DNA from: Zoogloeaceae bacterium
GTDB lineage: Bacteria; Pseudomonadota; Gammaproteobacteria; Burkholderiales; Rhodocyclaceae
Assembly (NCBI GenBank): GCA_031267345.1
Contig: JAIRZG010000212.1
Coordinates: 1-6,724, forward strand
Length of the DNA stretch: 6,724 nucleotides
Direction of reading: 5' to 3'
Shown: positions 1-5,620 of the stretch, in pieces
Layout: each line of letters starts with the position of its first letter
Numbering within the stretch: position 1 is the stretch's first letter
Position numbers and translations under genes: made by a program
The notes under the pieces: generated by a model
Databases searched by the model: none
The model's input: the letters and a program-made list of their open reading frames with translations, nothing else
Told to the model about the DNA's origin: nothing

Positions 1-119
1 TTCACGTCGCCTTGATCGTGACTATGAGGTCATTCCTCAACACTCCGAGGCTATGATCCAACTCGCCATGATCCGCCTGCTCCTCAAACGGCTTTCTAAT
101 TTTTAAAACAGGTTCTCAG
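1..119 (+). mobile_element. Right end of an IS5-type insertion sequence
   Basis: This is the last part of an insertion sequence whose body lies left of the window. It comprises the transposase C-terminus (stop codon at 104-106) followed by a 13-base tail, AACAGGTTCTCAG (107-119), which has the look of an IS5-group terminal inverted repeat. Immediately after it, from about 120, the Cas9 reading frame is open, so the element ends inside cas9. The left terminal repeat and the target duplication are outside the window, so the exact end and subgroup (IS427-like is my guess) are inferred. The transposase reads in the same direction as cas9. Confidence 0.65.
2..106 (+). CDS. IS5-family transposase, C-terminal fragment (runs off left edge)
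   Basis: The last 34 codons of a DDE transposase are visible in the second frame. They contain RRLDRDYEV, then QHSEAMIQLAMIRLLLKRL, and end at a TAA. An arginine-rich RRL..DYE segment followed by a 'SEAMI..AMIRL.L.RL' helix is the usual C-terminus of IS5-family transposases of the IS427/IS1031 type. It is the end of the helix that follows the catalytic glutamate. The catalytic residues lie outside the window, so it cannot be said whether the full transposase is intact. It would catalyse cut-and-paste or copy-type movement of the element that interrupts cas9. Confidence 0.75.
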   Translation, partial: SRRLDRDYEVIPQHSEAMIQLAMIRLLLKRLSNF

Positions 120-120
120 C

Positions 121-1041
121 CATTATCGCTTTCCGAAAGGTGAAGGGGAAAATGAATATTATTTACGGATAAGTCCTAAGCCTCGTGCCGGAAGCAAGCT
201 GTATGAAGAGATACATGACCATCTTATGCCAAACGGTAAGCGCAATGAAGAAGCCAGGATATTCAAGCACACCGATTCGCATGGGCAAGCCAATGGCGCC
301 ATTGTTCAACAAGTGACATTGAAACTCAACATGAGGCAAAAAAGCCTCGTTACCAAAAAGGTTGCCCTCGCTGACTTGACATTGGCTAATCTGGACAACC
401 TTGTCGAACCCCATCGTAATAAACAGCTATACGACGCTATTCGTGAAAACATGCGTAAAAAATCGGAGGACAAAGACAATTTCATTTCGTGGAAAACATT
501 CCGTAAACCGCTCAATCCGAAAAAGCCTTTTAACAAAGAAGGAACCCGTAAAAAATCCCCTGTCGTTCGCACAGGAACAGTAATCGACAAACTCTCCGGC
601 ATTCCGATTCGTGATGGCATCGCCAAGAACGACAGCATGTTGCGGGTAGATGTGTTTGCCAAGGCAGGTAAGTTCTACTTGGTGCCGGTGTATGTGCATC
701 ACCGGGTAACGGGATTGCCGAATCGGGCAATTGTCGCGCACAAGGATGAAGAAGAATGGACGCCGATTGACGACAGTTTCAACTGGTGTTTTTCGCTGCA
801 TCCGAATGATTTGGTGCGTGTTACAACCAGGAAATCCATGACTTTGGGATATTACGCAAGCGTTCATCGCGGAACTGGCAATATCAACCTTTGGGCACAT
901 GACCGTAATCAAGCAGTCGGCAAAGAAGGGTTTATTGAGGGTATTGGCGTCAAAACTGCTCTCAAGCTCGAAAAATTCGAGGTAGACGTTTTGGGCAATA
1001 TCTATCTCGCTCGCCCGGAGTCGCGCTGTGGGTTGGCGTAG
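121..1041 (+). pseudogene. cas9: cas9 (type II-C), 3' fragment cut off by an insertion sequence
   Basis: This is the C-terminal 306 residues of a Neisseria-type Cas9, the RNA-guided nuclease of type II-C CRISPR systems. The frame opens right after the IS end (the same frame has a stop at 97-99) and closes with TAG at 1039-1041. Recognisable C-terminal (WED/PAM-interacting) motifs, numbered from codon 121, are YLVPVY (about 186-191), DDSFN..FSLHPNDLV (about 217-232), YASVHRGTGNIN (about 245-256) and GKEGFIEGIGVKTAL (about 267-281). Their order matches the end of meningococcal Cas9, which is about 1080 residues long. None of the RuvC or HNH catalytic residues is present here; if they survive, they lie beyond the IS to the left. 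A start such as ATG at 226 could give a PAM-domain-only peptide, but no ribosome binding site supports it. This stretch looks more A+T-rich than the genes to its right, in keeping with horizontal transfer. The stop overlaps the cas1 start by 14 bases. Confidence 0.9.
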
Positions 1042-1939
1042 TCTGATGATCTCGCGTCCCGCCCGTCTCAAGCGGGAGCATTTTGCGCTGGCCATTGAGC
1101 AGACAGAAATGGTGACGATTCCTTTTGAGGACATCGCCGTCATCGTCCTCAACCATCGGCAAATCACGCTCACCCATCCCGTGCTTTCTGCTTGCGCGGA
1201 ATACGGCATCAGTCTCTACGCGCTGGGCGACAATCATCAGCCGAGTGGCGTGTTTTTGCCCTTTTTGCAGCACACGCGCACTACCCGGATGTTGCGTTTG
1301 CAATTGCAGGCGGGCAAGCCGCTCGTCAAGTAGGCATGGGCGGCAATTGTCCGGCGCAAGATTGAAAATCAGGCGCGTTGTCTGCAATGGGCCGAACGCG
1401 AAGGCGGCAAACGTCTTTTGGCGATGTCGGCCAATGTGCGTTCCGGCGACCCGGAAAATCTGGAAGGTCAGGCCGCCGCCTTTTATTTTCCGCACCTGTT
1501 CGGCAATGGCTTTTTCCGGGGTGAGGAAGGCTGGATCAATGCCGCGCTCAATTACGGCTACGCCATTTTGCGCGGCGCGATTGCGCGAGGACTGGTCGCG
1601 CATGGCCTACATCCTGTGCAAGGTATTTTTCACGCCAGCGAGCAAAACGCCTTCAATCTGGCGGACGACCTGATCGAGCCTTTTCGCCCGCTGGTGGATT
1701 TATGGGTGTTTCAGGCTACCCGTGGCGCGGGCGACGAAAAGGCGGAACTTGCTTCGGACGATAAGGCGAATCTCGTTCGTCTGCTGGATGCGGATGTCGG
1801 CATGGCGAGCGGCGTCATGTCGGCGCTTTCCGCCATCGAATACGCGGTAGAGAGTCTGTGCCGGATGTTCGAGGCAAATGATCCTGTGCTGGATTTGCCT
1901 TTGCTTCTGGGACTGCACGCCCACACGTGGGAATACTGA
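1028..1939 (+). pseudogene. cas1: cas1 (type II-C), interrupted by one amber codon
   Basis: Cas1 is the integrase of the Cas1-Cas2 spacer-acquisition complex. The frame from ATG 1028 encodes MGWRSLMIS..ARLKR, then IAVIVLNH and THPVLSACAEYGISLYALG, which is the type II Cas1 N-terminus. Codon 102 (1331-1333) is TAG where CAG (Gln) would fit. The same frame then continues to TGA at 1937-1939, for 303 codons in all, the normal type II length. The three metal-binding residues are all present downstream of the stop: E146 (NLEGQAAAFYF), H202 (GIFHASEQNAF) and E217 (NLADDLIEPFRP). The visible product would be a 101-residue N-terminal piece without the active site. The start overlaps the end of cas9 by 14 bases, the usual packing of a cas9-cas1-cas2 operon. 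One C-to-T transition explains the lesion, so it is young, or suppressed, or a sequencing error. Confidence 0.92.
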
Positions 1940-1976
1940 ATCGGGCTTTGCCGTGAGTCGGGAGACACGACGCTTT

Positions 1977-2274
1977 ATGAGAATGATCGTGTTTTTTGAC
2001 CTGCCGATGGTCACAAAGGCGGAAAAGAAAATGTATGTACAATTCCGCCGTTTTTTTGCTGAACGACGGCTACGACATGGTTCAATGGTCGGTATACGGG
2101 CGGCTTTTGTGCGGCGCGGATGACGAACAAAAACACCTCAAACGCCTGATCGACAACCTGCCCCCCGCTGGTTCCGTGCGCTGCATGACGGTAACGGAAA
2201 AGCAGTTCGCGGGCATCAAACTCCTGGTTGGCAGCCCCGTTTTGCGGAAAGACGCGGCAATGCGGCACAACTGA
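1977..2274 (+). pseudogene. cas2: cas2 (type II-C), frameshifted in a poly-T run
   Basis: Cas2 is the structural partner of Cas1 in spacer integration. The first frame gives MRMIVFFDLP (with the conserved Asp at residue 8), ETKAE-like KAEKKMYVQFRRF, and then goes out of register. The +1 frame resumes with LNDGYDMVQWSVYGRLL, HLKRLIDNLPPAGSVR and the typical TEKQFAGIKLLVG, ending with TGA at 2272-2274. Removing one T from the seven-T run at 2051-2057 restores a continuous 98-residue protein of normal type II Cas2 length. The ATG at 1977 has GGGAG 12 bases upstream (1960-1964). A GTG at 1953 in the same frame is an alternative start. The gene begins 37 bases after cas1 ends. The frameshifted product would stop at 2121-2123 with an unrelated tail. 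Confidence 0.88.
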
Positions 2275-2287
2275 TGTTGTTCTGAAC

Positions 2288-2326
2288 AAAAAAATCCCCC
2301 GACCAGCCAAGCCAGTCAGGGGATTT
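2288..2326 (-). terminator. Intrinsic terminator for leftward CRISPR transcript
   Basis: Read on the minus strand, an 8-bp stem (2319-2326 pairing with 2292-2299) plus an inner GAC/GTC pairing surrounds a loop of about 11 bases. It is followed directly by seven T residues (complement of 2288-2294). That is a textbook rho-independent terminator for transcription coming from the CRISPR repeat side towards cas2. On the plus strand only three T residues follow the stem, so it would be weak as an end for the cas operon. It lies 14 bases behind the cas2 stop and 10 bases from the repeat. Confidence 0.75.
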
Positions 2327-2336
2327 CGTGCGGTAG

Positions 2337-2372
2337 ATTGTAGCCTTCAGGGGTGAGAGAGGGAGCTACAAC
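2337..2372 (-). CRISPR. Solo 36-bp type II-C CRISPR repeat (array reduced to one unit)
   Basis: The minus strand reads GTTGTAGCTCCCTCTCTCAC and ends GGCTACAAT, 36 bases in all. It has nearly the same sequence as the Neisseria II-C repeat (GTTGTAGCTCCCTTTCTCAT at the start, GCTACAAT at the end), with the same partly palindromic ends. It lies where the array should be, right after cas2. No second copy occurs 30-40 bases to either side or anywhere else I could find in the window, so no repeat-spacer-repeat unit is left. It retains GGGAGCTACAAC on the complement without the mismatches expected of a tracrRNA anti-repeat, so I call it a repeat. The terminal TACAAT could act as a -10 element, as proposed for repeat-borne promoters in meningococcal arrays. 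Confidence 0.82.
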
Positions 2373-2481
2373 TTCGTCTGTCGCGCAGGCGCCGGCCATG
2401 CCAAAGTAAAAAAATGCTGGCGTTTTATGATGTCATTCAGGATAATACGCACTCTTTTTTGATGATTAAAGGAGTCTGTCC

Positions 2482-2739
2482 ATGAAAAAAACCCTGTTTT
2501 CCCTGTGCGCCGCCCTTTCTCTGGCCTTTGCCAGTGCAGGACTTGTCCAGGCGGCAGATAATGCCGCGCCGAAAAAAGAGCCTACTCCGGCGCAAAAGGC
2601 ACAGCGGGAAAAAATGAAAACTTGCAATCAGGAAGCCAAAACCCAAGCCTTGAAAGGCGATGCGCGCAAAGCCTTCATGAAGGAATGTCTTTCTTCCGGA
2701 AGTTCCCCGAACAAGGCGGATGATCCCTCGAAGGGTTGA
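2482..2739 (+). CDS. Small secreted PsiF-family protein
   Basis: This is an 85-residue precursor. Residues 1-24 form a Sec signal peptide (MKK, then a hydrophobic core, then VQA) with likely cleavage before A25-D26. A Lys/Pro/Ala-rich linker (about 26-40) follows. One PsiF-type unit occupies residues 41-70, with the pattern Q..KMKTCN.EA....LKGDARKAFMKECL and two cysteines (C48, C69) that could form a disulfide in the periplasm. E. coli PsiF is a phosphate-starvation-induced protein of unknown function that carries two such units; only one is present here. AAAGGAG (2468-2474), 7 bases before the ATG, is an excellent ribosome binding site and fixes the start. A GATAAT at 2441-2446 might be a -10 element, but I see no convincing -35 and no clear Pho box. 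The gene stands alone, with its own terminator behind it. Confidence 0.85.
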   Translation: MKKTLFSLCAALSLAFASAGLVQAADNAAPKKEPTPAQKAQREKMKTCNQEAKTQALKGDARKAFMKECLSSGSSPNKADDPSKG

Positions 2740-2752
2740 TCGCCTGTTCATC

Positions 2753-2789
2753 CGCGCCCCTCCCGCAACGAGGGGCGCGTTGTTATTCC
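2753..2789 (+). terminator. Terminator of the PsiF-family gene
   Basis: A perfect 10-bp G+C-rich stem (CGCGCCCCTC at 2753-2762 with GAGGGGCGCG at 2770-2779) encloses a 7-base loop. It is followed by TTGTTATT. It starts 13 bases after the stop codon and separates this gene from the next operon. Confidence 0.8.
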
Positions 2790-2877
2790 ATTGCTGGATC
2801 AAGCGCGACGCGCATCGTCACCCGGCAAGGGCGCGCAGGGGCTAGAATATGGTCTTTGCTGTGGGATCATTTTTGCC

Positions 2878-3375
2878 ATGACTTTTATTTCTGCTTTGCC
2901 GGACATTCCGGAGTTTCATTTGCCGGGGGTTTTGCGACGAGTCAATCCGTATTTGCCGCAGTGGCCGCATGCCTTGTCGCTTTGTCTTGCCTTGAACAGC
3001 GCCTTGCGCCTGAAGATTTTGCCGGAGGACACGCTTTCACTCTGCGCGGAGCGCACCTTTCGCGTGGTGGTGGAAGATGGCGGCACGGAGGCGCGGTTTA
3101 CCTGTCGCAATGGTCGTTTCCGCCCGATCTGGCGCAGGGATGCGGAGGCGCCCGCCGATGTCACCTTTCGCGGCGAACTCTATGCCTATCTGCGGCTGCT
3201 CACCCGTCAAGATGACCCGGACACCCTGTTTTTCAAGCGCCAACTGTGCATTGAAGGCGATACCGAATTGGGGTTGTCCATCAAGAACCTGCTCGACGCC
3301 ATCGACTGGCCGCCGCCCTTCCTTGATCGGCTGTTGAGCCGTCTGCGCCCGGCGCCATCCTCCGAAACGCCCTGA
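2878..3375 (+). CDS. ubiT: UbiT-like SCP2 lipid-binding protein
   Basis: A 165-residue soluble protein of the SCP2 sterol-carrier type. The C-terminal half carries the UbiT signature QDDPDTLFFKRQLCIEGDTE (residues 111-130) followed by LGLSIKNLLDAID (131-143). This is very close to E. coli UbiT (YhbT, 174 residues). The N-terminal half has the expected PGVLRRVNP segment and SCP2 beta strands (residues 57-100). In E. coli, UbiT works with UbiU and UbiV in oxygen-independent ubiquinone synthesis and is thought to bind hydrophobic quinone precursors. UbiU and UbiV are not in this window. The ATG at 2878 is chosen because it matches the family N-terminus and has GGGA 11 bases upstream; the same frame is open further upstream without family-like sequence. 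The next gene starts 5 bases after the stop, so this is probably the first gene of a three-gene operon that also encodes a membrane prenyltransferase and a radical SAM enzyme. Confidence 0.85.
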   Translation: MTFISALPDIPEFHLPGVLRRVNPYLPQWPHALSLCLALNSALRLKILPEDTLSLCAERTFRVVVEDGGTEARFTCRNGRFRPIWRRDAEAPADVTFRGELYAYLRLLTRQDDPDTLFFKRQLCIEGDTELGLSIKNLLDAIDWPPPFLDRLLSRLRPAPSSETP

Positions 3376-3380
3376 ACGGC

Positions 3381-4391
3381 ATGACGTATTTTCCCATGTT
3401 GCATGTTCTCCGCTTCTGGTATCACAACGCGCGTCCCAGAGCCTTGCCGCAAAGTCTTTTGCCGGCGCTGTTGGCGGTTTGCTTTGCCGCGCAAACGGAC
3501 GGATTTTCCGGCGGACTGGCCTTGCTGGCGGTAGCTGGCGTGATCTGCGGGCATCTGGCGGCCAATCTGTTTGATGATTATTTCGATTATCGCAAACGCA
3601 AAACCGATTACCGCGACCACCTGAAACACGAGGGTTTTCGCGCCAGAATCGGTAAATGTCTGTATCTGACTTCCGGTAATGCCACACTCCAACAGCTGCT
3701 GCTGGCGGCGCTCATTTTCATGAGCCTGGCGCTTTTTTTGGGTGGGGTGATTTTTTATTTTCGCGGCGCGGTGATCTTCTGGATTGCCGGCATGACGGCG
3801 CTGCTGTCGCTGTTTTATTCCGGGCCGCCGCTACGGTTGAGTTATCGGGGTCTGGGCGAAATCGTTATTGGTCTTATTTTTGGACCGATGAACATGTTGG
3901 GTGTTTATTACGCAGCCTGTGGCGAAGTGAGTTCCCCACTGATCCTCATTTCCATTCCGGTGGGGTTGCTGGCGATGAATATCGTCTATGTGCATTCCAT
4001 CATGGATTTTATTCCCGATAAAAAAGTAGGCAAGCGGACATTGGCGGTTTTTTTAAATCATCATAGCGCCATGCTGGCGGTTTTGTTTTTTGTGCTTTTT
4101 TCGCCTTATGCCATCATTGGTTTTGGCATCTGGCGCGGCGATTTTTCGCGTTTTTACGGCTTGTTGCTGTGCACCCTGCCGATGGCGGCGGCGCTTTTTT
4201 ACATGATGCTGGCCTATGCGCGGCAGCCGGAATTGAAGTTTTCGCGCAAACTCTGGATGGGTCCCATGTCGGGATGGCGGCACATTGAAAGCATCGGCAT
4301 TGACTGGTTCATGATCCGCTGGTTTCTGGCGCGGAATCTGCTGGCTTCGCTATGTTTAATCGGCATGATGTTGAGTTTTATTGCCGCATGA
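3381..4391 (+). CDS. UbiA/MenA-family membrane prenyltransferase
   Basis: A 336-residue polytopic membrane protein with about eight or nine hydrophobic segments. The first Asp-rich site is NLFDDYFDY (residues 62-70, with N62, D65, D66 and D69), which binds magnesium and the isoprenyl diphosphate. The second is MDFIPDKKVGKRTL (208-221, with D209, D213, K218). Between them, YSGPPLRLSYRGLGEIVIGLIFGP (146-169) is typical of the MenA (1,4-dihydroxy-2-naphthoate prenyltransferase) branch rather than of 4-hydroxybenzoate-type UbiA. The reaction is transfer of a polyprenyl chain onto an aromatic or other acceptor in the inner membrane; the acceptor cannot be read from the sequence. The length is slightly above that of MenA (about 300). 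Translation is probably coupled to the upstream ubiT-like gene (5-base gap, no strong ribosome site); ATG 3396 is an alternative start. The stop overlaps the next start as ATGA. No other men genes are visible, so I give no symbol. Confidence 0.88.
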   Translation: MTYFPMLHVLRFWYHNARPRALPQSLLPALLAVCFAAQTDGFSGGLALLAVAGVICGHLAANLFDDYFDYRKRKTDYRDHLKHEGFRARIGKCLYLTSGNATLQQLLLAALIFMSLALFLGGVIFYFRGAVIFWIAGMTALLSLFYSGPPLRLSYRGLGEIVIGLIFGPMNMLGVYYAACGEVSSPLILISIPVGLLAMNIVYVHSIMDFIPDKKVGKRTLAVFLNHHSAMLAVLFFVLFSPYAIIGFGIWRGDFSRFYGLLLCTLPMAAALFYMMLAYARQPELKFSRKLWMGPMSGWRHIESIGIDWFMIRWFLARNLLASLCLIGMMLSFIAA

Positions 4392-5287
4392 AACCCTTTC
4401 TTTATCTGCCGCTCTGGTTTTTCAAAACCCGTATTCTAGGCAAAAAAATTCCCCTGCAATCCGTGGTGTTCATTTCAGATAAATGTAATCTGAAATGTCG
4501 GCATTGTACGCTGTACGCCAAAAAGGAAGCGATCAGCAAAACGCGGGATGAGGTGCGCGCCGACCTTTTATATTGTTATCAACAGGGTTCGCGTTTTGTC
4601 GATTTTGAAGGCGGCGAGCCGACCCTGTGGCGCGATGGCGAACACGACCTGAACAGCCTGTTGCGATTGGCGCGGCAAATCGGCTTTTATTCGGTGACAG
4701 TAACCACCAATGCCGCCCGGCCTTTTCCCGGCATCGAGGCGGATTCCATCTGGGTCAGCATGGATGGCGTCGGCGCAAGCCATGACGCCATTCGCGGCGC
4801 GGGCACGTTCGAGCGGCTGGTTCAACATGTCGAGACCAGCGGTCATCCCCGGATCAGCGTCAATATGGTGGTCAATGCCCTGAATCACACGGCGCTTGAT
4901 AACGCCATTGAGTTTGCCGGAAATCATCCCAATATCAATTCCATTGCCATCAACCTGCATACGCCTTTTGCGGGCACGGAAGCGCTGGAACTAGATGCGG
5001 CGACGCGCTACGCGGTGCTGGAGAAGGTGATGGCCTACAAGAAAAAGGGCTATCCCATCATGAATTCGCTTGCGGGCCTGAAACGGATGCAACGCCGCGA
5101 TTTCAAAAAGTATTGCTGGATGGCGAATTTTGTGATGGTCGATGGTCGTCGCCTTGCCGAGTGTAACGGCAAGCACGAGGGGTTGTGCGAACGCTGCGGC
5201 TTTTGCATGGCGGGCGAAATGGCCAGCGTCATGAACCTTGCGCCGGAAACGCTGCGGGCGGGGATGAAGCTGCGGGTGACGGGATAA
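4388..5287 (+). CDS. Radical SAM enzyme with C-terminal cysteine cluster
   Basis: A 299-residue protein. CNLKCRHC (C33, C37, C40) is the CX3CX2C motif that binds the SAM-cleaving 4Fe-4S cluster. FEGGEPTL (73-80) is the GGE motif that contacts SAM, and VTTNAA (105-110) and WVSMDG (122-127) are further barrel strands of the radical SAM fold. The C-terminus holds five more cysteines: C243, then a DG turn and C259, then C267, C270 and C273. This resembles the SPASM/twitch domains that carry auxiliary Fe-S clusters, though the spacing is not canonical. Residues 1-20 are hydrophobic/basic and may associate with the membrane. The ATG overlaps the prenyltransferase stop by four bases (ATGA), so the two are translationally coupled and presumably act on the same substrate. 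I do not recognise a characterised homologue. A role in modifying a prenylated quinone or lipid is inferred from the neighbours only. Anaerobic or oxygen-independent chemistry would fit the UbiT-like partner. Confidence 0.85.
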   Translation: MKPFLYLPLWFFKTRILGKKIPLQSVVFISDKCNLKCRHCTLYAKKEAISKTRDEVRADLLYCYQQGSRFVDFEGGEPTLWRDGEHDLNSLLRLARQIGFYSVTVTTNAARPFPGIEADSIWVSMDGVGASHDAIRGAGTFERLVQHVETSGHPRISVNMVVNALNHTALDNAIEFAGNHPNINSIAINLHTPFAGTEALELDAATRYAVLEKVMAYKKKGYPIMNSLAGLKRMQRRDFKKYCWMANFVMVDGRRLAECNGKHEGLCERCGFCMAGEMASVMNLAPETLRAGMKLRVTG

Positions 5288-5313
5288 AACGCGTAAACTG
5301 TCGTTTGCCGCCG

Positions 5314-5343
5314 TTGTTGCATTGCAACAAATGTTTTATGTTT
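5314..5343 (+). promoter_or_regulatory. Perfect dyad TTGTTGCATTGCAACAA with T-rich tail
   Basis: A perfect 17-base inverted repeat (5314-5330) lies 26 bases behind the radical SAM stop codon. It is followed by ATGTTTTATGTTT. It can be read in two ways. One is a weak intrinsic terminator for the three-gene operon (7-bp stem, 3-base loop). The other is a DNA-binding site for a dimeric regulator controlling the small gene downstream. The low G+C stem and interrupted T-tract make it a poor terminator, while the perfect symmetry favours an operator. The sequence alone does not decide. Confidence 0.4.
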
Positions 5344-5358
5344 ATGACGACTTTGCTC

Positions 5359-5386
5359 TTGACTTATGCGTAATGGTGTGGAAAAT
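5359..5386 (+). promoter_or_regulatory. Candidate sigma-70 promoter for the small basic protein
   Basis: TTGACT (5359-5364) matches five of six -35 bases. GAAAAT (5381-5386), 16 bases later, matches four of six -10 bases. A start near 5393 would give a leader of about 50 bases that contains the 5397-5415 hairpin and the ribosome binding site of the 5445 gene. Confidence 0.4.
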
Positions 5387-5396
5387 TGCGCTTTGT

Positions 5397-5415
5397 GCAC
5401 TGCAATAAACAGTGC
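5397..5415 (+). repeat. Inverted repeat in the leader of the small basic gene
   Basis: GCACTG and CAGTGC flank the 7-base loop CAATAAA. In RNA this forms a 6-bp hairpin ending 16 bases before the AGGAG ribosome site; in DNA it could be a regulator half-site pair. It is the only secondary structure seen in the predicted leader. Confidence 0.4.
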
Positions 5416-5444
5416 CGCCTTCCATTTTTACAGGAGTCAGGGCA

Positions 5445-5597
5445 ATGCGTACCGGAACGCTCGACATGCAGCAGGCCAATCGCACTTACATGGATGCGCT
5501 CGCGCAGTTAAGAGCCAGCATCATCAAACGGGCACGGGAAAACGTGCGCCAGTCACATCAACGAATGCGCGCCCGCATCCGCCAATCGCGCGCGTAA
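5445..5597 (+). CDS. 50-residue arginine-rich hypothetical protein
   Basis: A short reading frame starts at an ATG with a strong ribosome site (AGGAG, 5432-5436, 8 bases upstream). It has a promoter candidate in front and a hairpin behind, so I consider it a real gene. The first 26 residues (LDMQQANRTYMDALAQLRAS) look like an amphipathic helix. The rest (KRARENVRQSHQRMRARIRQ) carries about nine Arg/Lys in 25 residues and no cysteine, giving a strongly positive tail. There is no signal peptide or membrane segment. I recognise no family. The basic helix would suit nucleic-acid or membrane-surface binding, or an inhibitory partner peptide, but nothing in the sequence picks one. It is converging with the minus-strand gene on its right. 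Confidence 0.6.
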   Translation: MRTGTLDMQQANRTYMDALAQLRASIIKRARENVRQSHQRMRARIRQSRA

Positions 5598-5620
5598 GCC
5601 AAAAAGCTGAAAACCCCGAT

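Noticed and set aside
226..1041. An independent protein of 271 residues starting at ATG 226.
   Set aside because: The frame is continuous with Cas9-like sequence upstream to the IS end and there is no ribosome binding site before 226, so it is a fragment of cas9 and not a separate gene.
962..1603. Long minus-strand open frames opposite cas9 and cas1.
   Set aside because: They lie antisense to clearly conserved Cas coding sequence and show no family motifs; they arise from codon bias of the real genes.
2337..2372. Reading the 36-bp element as the anti-repeat of a tracrRNA on the plus strand.
   Set aside because: It keeps both palindromic repeat ends and the GGGAGCTACAAC block without the mismatched bulge typical of II-C anti-repeats. 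The stretch after it does not resemble the tracrRNA nexus and hairpins of Neisseria. A terminator on the minus strand fits a repeat transcript instead.
2425..2450. A Pho box before the PsiF-family gene (TGTCAT at 2431-2436).
   Set aside because: Only one half-site-like hexamer is present, without the second direct repeat at the proper spacing.
2736..3215. Plus-strand open frame across the terminator behind the PsiF-family gene and into the UbiT-like gene.
   Set aside because: It runs in another frame over the conserved UbiT signature and through a terminator hairpin; its product is low-complexity and Arg/Ala/Ser-rich.
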